From: Methanothrix sp.
Lineage (GTDB): Archaea > Halobacteriota > Methanosarcinia > Methanotrichales > Methanotrichaceae
Assembly: GCA_020844795.1 (NCBI GenBank)
Contig: CP086218.1
Span: 269,288-305,845, forward strand
DNA: 36,558 bases
Direction of reading: 5' to 3'
Below, piece after piece: positions 33,968 to 36,558 of the stretch. The notes under the pieces are model-generated. The model was given only the letters and a program-made list of their open reading frames with translations. It did not search any database and had not been told where the DNA came from. Made by a program: the position numbers and the translations under genes. Each line of letters begins with the position of its first letter. Within the stretch, counting starts at the first letter, position 1.

Positions 33968-34669
33968 TCAGGAGAGGTCGGCCTTCATCCTTCTGACCAG
34001 CTCCTCCTTTATCTCCCCGGACCGGTCGCCGCCGCAGACCGCACCCCGGACTCCGATGATGTCCGGTCCGGCCCTCTTCAGAAGCGCAAGGTCCGTGAAC
34101 TTGATCGTTCCGGCGATGGCCACCTCCATCCCGCGGTCGTGGCCCGCCGAGATGAATTCGGCGATCTCCGACTCGGTCATGAACTGGAAGGTGGTCATGC
34201 CGTCCTTTATGGCGGTGTCGACCATGACGACATCGGCGCCGCACTCGGCGGCCACCTCCGGAAGCTCCATGGGAGAGATCGATCCGACCCGGGCGTAGTC
34301 GGAGTAGGCGGCTGCCACCAGCCTCTTTCCTTCGTCAAACTCCTTTATCGACCTCGATATATTTCCGAGCATATCGGCGGCCTCCTCCCGGCTCCTGATC
34401 TTTAAGAGGCCCACCTTGATGTAGTCGGCGCCGGACACGGCAGCTCCCAGGGCGGCGAGGCTGGCGGTACCGGGCTTGTAGTCGAAGTCGCCGATGGTGG
34501 CGCTGACGGGGACCCTCCCGGCCGAGACGTCGGCCACCGACCTTATCATCCAGGGGAAGTTCGCCCCCAGGGACCCCTCCCGGGGGTTCTTGACGTCCAG
34601 GATGTCCGCTCCTCCTGCCATCGCCGCCTCCGCCTCCGCGGCGTTTACCGGACTGACCAACAACCTCAT
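33968..34669 (-). CDS. mfnB: (5-formylfuran-3-yl)methyl phosphate synthase
   Basis: A 233-residue TIM-barrel enzyme that condenses two glyceraldehyde-3-phosphates to the furan precursor of methanofuran. The lysines known in the Methanocaldococcus enzyme are at the same positions: K27 (ILDVKNP), K85 (YIKVGLL) and K155 (TAIKDG), together with NPREGSLGANFPW. It strongly marks a methanogen or related one-carbon archaeon. The gene converges on serA, with 7 nt between them, and diverges from the HisA-like gene, with 27 nt between start codons. Confidence 0.95.
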   Translation of the reverse strand: MRLLVSPVNAAEAEAAMAGGADILDVKNPREGSLGANFPWMIRSVADVSAGRVPVSATIGDFDYKPGTASLAALGAAVSGADYIKVGLLKIRSREEAADMLGNISRSIKEFDEGKRLVAAAYSDYARVGSISPMELPEVAAECGADVVMVDTAIKDGMTTFQFMTESEIAEFISAGHDRGMEVAIAGTIKFTDLALLKRAGPDIIGVRGAVCGGDRSGEIKEELVRRMKADLS

Positions 34670-34696
34670 ATCGTCCCATCCTCGCTGGATAAAATC

Positions 34697-35386
34697 ATGA
34701 TCCGCTGCGTCTTTGTCCTGGATCTATTTAACGGTTCGGCGGTCCACGCCGTCCGGGGGGAGCGGGAGAAGTACCGGCCGATCCAGGAGACGAGCAAGAT
34801 CGTCGTAACCTGCGACCCCCTGGCGATCCTGGATCTTCTCCGGCCGAAGGAGGTCTACGTCGCCGACCTCAATCGGATCATGGGGACCGGCGATAATCTG
34901 GATCTGATCGGCGAGATCGCGCGGAAGGCGGAGACGATGGCCGACGTCGGGATCTCCTCGACCGGAGAGCTGGACCTCCTAACGTCTGCGGTCACGCCGG
35001 TCCTGGGGACGGAGACGGGATCCTTCGACCTCATCGAAGAGGCGTCTTTGAAGCGAGAGGTCGTCGTCAGCATCGATCTATTCGAGGGAGCCGTCCTCGC
35101 CCGGGACCCCGCCCTCAGAGTCTCCACCCTCGACCTGATCCGAAGGCTGAACCCCCTTCCCGTCAAAGAGATAATCCTCCTCACCCTCGACCGGGTGGGG
35201 ACCTCGGCGGGGCTCGATGAGATCTTTCTCCGGAAGGCCGCCGACCTCTCCGCCCATCCCCTCCTCCTCGGCGGCGGAGTAAAAGATGCCTCGGACCTGG
35301 AAAGGCTGGAGGATCTGGGGATCGCCGGCGCCCTCGTCGCTACGGCGGTCCACTCCGGGAAGATACCCCTGGAGAAAATAAGGTAG
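34697..35386 (+). CDS. HisA-like TIM-barrel protein (COG1411 type)
   Basis: A 229-residue phosphate-binding barrel: FVLDLFNGSAVHAVRGEREKY at the start (HisA-like strand 1), VYVADLNRIMGTGDNLDLI, VGISSTGELD, VVVSIDLFEGAVLARDP, and the phosphate loop LLLGGGVKDASDLERLEDLGIAGALVATAVHSG. It differs from true HisA, and methanogens usually carry this uncharacterised relative in addition. It is divergent from mfnB with a 27-nt spacer, so a shared promoter region is likely and a role in cofactor synthesis is possible; that is inference. Confidence 0.75.
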   Translation: MIRCVFVLDLFNGSAVHAVRGEREKYRPIQETSKIVVTCDPLAILDLLRPKEVYVADLNRIMGTGDNLDLIGEIARKAETMADVGISSTGELDLLTSAVTPVLGTETGSFDLIEEASLKREVVVSIDLFEGAVLARDPALRVSTLDLIRRLNPLPVKEIILLTLDRVGTSAGLDEIFLRKAADLSAHPLLLGGGVKDASDLERLEDLGIAGALVATAVHSGKIPLEKIR

Positions 35387-35397
35387 ACGGACCGATC

Positions 35398-35407
35398 AGT
35401 ATAAAGG
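35398..35407 (+). promoter_or_regulatory. TATA box for the NucS-like gene
   Basis: agtataaagg lies about 25-34 nt before ATG 35432, so the transcript is probably leaderless and independent of the HisA-like gene. Confidence 0.45.
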
Positions 35408-35431
35408 GAATAAGTAGAAAACCAAATTCCC

Positions 35432-36505
35432 ATGGATGATGAGGCATATAAAACCGCGCTTGAACAACTGAAAAGCACGCTTAACAGGGCCAAAATCTAT
35501 GACTCAGAATACTCAAAAATTGTAGAGTCACGGGAAGAAGTTTTCAGTCGCTTTCAACCGGTGTTTGCTTCAGAAAATGTGCGCAATCTGAGTGAAGAGG
35601 AGTTTAAAGAGTTCTTAATTTTTCGGAATAATCGTCACTGGACAGGGTTGCATAGAATGGGGTCCAAAATCTGCAAAGATATGGACCTGTTGCGCAAGGC
35701 ATTTTCAGTTCTTCAGGACGAAAACCAATCCTTTTCTCAAAGGCTCAATCAGTCCGTAGATATGGTCCCGGGTATGGGAAAGGCCATCTTGACGGCGATT
35801 CTGCTTGTCACGCACCCAGATCAATACGGTGTCTGGAACAGAAAGTCGGAAGAGGCGCTGAAGAAGCTGAATATCTGGCCTTCTTTCGCCCGTGGGACAA
35901 CTTTCGGCGAAAAATATGAGCAGATCAACGAGATTCTTAACAAGCTGGCATCTGATCTGGACCTCGACCTTTGGGGATCGGATGCTCTCCTGGGGCAGTA
36001 TATAGTGGACGTTTATGGTGATGATCCAGAAGACGACGAAGATCCATCTTGTTTCCCTGAAATATCTGACGTGCCTGCCTCTCCAGAACAGCGGTTTTAC
36101 TTAGAGCGACATCTTCACGAATTCTTGAGAGATAATTGGGATGCCACTGAACTCGGAAAAGAATGGAAGCTTTATGAAGAGCAAGGCGATCCTGATAGAG
36201 GTTATGAATTTCCGTGTCCAGTCGGCAGGATTGATCTCTTAGCTAAGCATCGGACCGAACCACGTTGGCTTGTGGTGGAGCTAAAGCGCGACCAGTCCAC
36301 CGATACGACTCTCGGCCAAGTCCTTCGGTATATGGGGTGGGTCCAGACCGATCATTCAAATTCCGGTGACCAAGTGGAAGGGCTAATAATATCCCACTCC
36401 AATGATGAAAACCTCTTGTATGCCCTTCAAGCGGTACCCCAAGTGAAGGTCTTGCTCTATGAAGTGAAATTCAACTTCATGCAGCCGAACTTGAAGATAA
36501 AGTAA
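35432..36505 (+). CDS. NucS-like PD-(D/E)XK nuclease with helical N-terminal domain
   Basis: A 357-residue protein. The C-terminal part (about 220-345) matches the NucS/DUF91 nuclease domain: E in FYLERHLHEFLRDNW, D268 in VGRIDLL, E283 and K285 in VVELKRD, and Q296 in LGQVLRYMGWV. The N-terminal part (about 30-190) is helical, with FLIFRNNRHWTGLHRMG, VPGMGKAILTAILLVTHPDQYGVWN and FGEKYEQINEILNKLA, a domain I recall beside various restriction or defence-type proteins but cannot name. The N-terminal NucS dimerisation domain is absent. Codon use is visibly more A/T-rich than serA or mfnB, suggesting horizontal transfer. A defence or DNA-repair role is likely; exact substrate unknown. Confidence 0.75.
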   Translation: MDDEAYKTALEQLKSTLNRAKIYDSEYSKIVESREEVFSRFQPVFASENVRNLSEEEFKEFLIFRNNRHWTGLHRMGSKICKDMDLLRKAFSVLQDENQSFSQRLNQSVDMVPGMGKAILTAILLVTHPDQYGVWNRKSEEALKKLNIWPSFARGTTFGEKYEQINEILNKLASDLDLDLWGSDALLGQYIVDVYGDDPEDDEDPSCFPEISDVPASPEQRFYLERHLHEFLRDNWDATELGKEWKLYEEQGDPDRGYEFPCPVGRIDLLAKHRTEPRWLVVELKRDQSTDTTLGQVLRYMGWVQTDHSNSGDQVEGLIISHSNDENLLYALQAVPQVKVLLYEVKFNFMQPNLKIK

Positions 36506-36558
36506 ACTCACATCGTTAAAAAGGGCCTGGAGCATGGTCCCGATAATCATCGTCGCCA

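Noticed and set aside
36534-36558. ATG frame beginning MVPIIIVA at the right edge
   Set aside because: Only eight codons are visible, and a purine-rich GGAG sits too close to the ATG; cannot be called from the window.

Overview
The window is a stretch of euryarchaeal, almost certainly methanogen, chromosome. The evidence is archaeal RNA polymerase subunits D and F, ribosomal proteins S13/S4/S11/L21e, the proteasome ATPase PAN, aMBF1, Pus10 plus TrmY, AMP phosphorylase, CTP-dependent riboflavin kinase and the methanofuran enzyme MfnB. Two complete ferredoxin motifs in RpoD and the overall style of the genes suggest the Methanosarcinales/Methanotrichales (for example Methanothrix); the genus is an inference.

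Region 1 (about 1-8,350) is gene-poor accessory DNA. It holds a damaged secreted Ser/Gly-rich gene, a small leftward cluster (DUF6788-like protein, Hfq/Sm-like protein, winged-helix regulator) behind a promoter framed by a perfect 14-bp inverted repeat, one intact secreted protein gene, two GC-rich islands without convincing genes, and three copies of a dispersed element of about 160 bp. It ends in a strongly A/C-skewed segment, an extremely AT-rich tract and an array of inverted iteron-like repeats.

Region 2 (about 8,350-14,940) looks like an integrated virus or plasmid. It has a leftward operon (winged-helix regulator, 104-aa protein, an unannotated 44-aa ORF and a 1001-aa primase-helicase fusion), a divergent AT-rich regulator behind several palindromes, a truncated second integrase, a complete tyrosine integrase, and an RHH/coiled-coil partner gene that overlaps the integrase by ATGA. 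The integrase module abuts the 3' end of tRNA-Leu(GAG). In other archaea this tRNA lies between rpoD and rpl18e, so the element appears to have separated the ribosomal operon from its downstream half, which is not in the window.

Region 3 (about 14,940-36,558) is dense core chromosome. Leftward: rps13-rps4-rps11-rpoD-tRNA-Leu; aroA; and trmY, pus10-rpl21e-rpoF-DUF655-rsmA. Then a rightward secreted protein and PAC2-family gene; leftward DUF89, HDAC-like and AMP phosphorylase genes; a leftward run aMBF1-Sua5/YrdC-nucleotidyltransferase-HExxH protein; rightward pan, ribK and serA; divergent mfnB and a HisA-like gene; and finally a NucS-like nuclease of different base composition.

The strongest leads are the integrated element with its candidate origin and hidden small gene, the repeat family, the Hfq-like operon, and a leader hairpin that would bury the Shine-Dalgarno of rps13. 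All calls are from reading the sequence; no database search was run.
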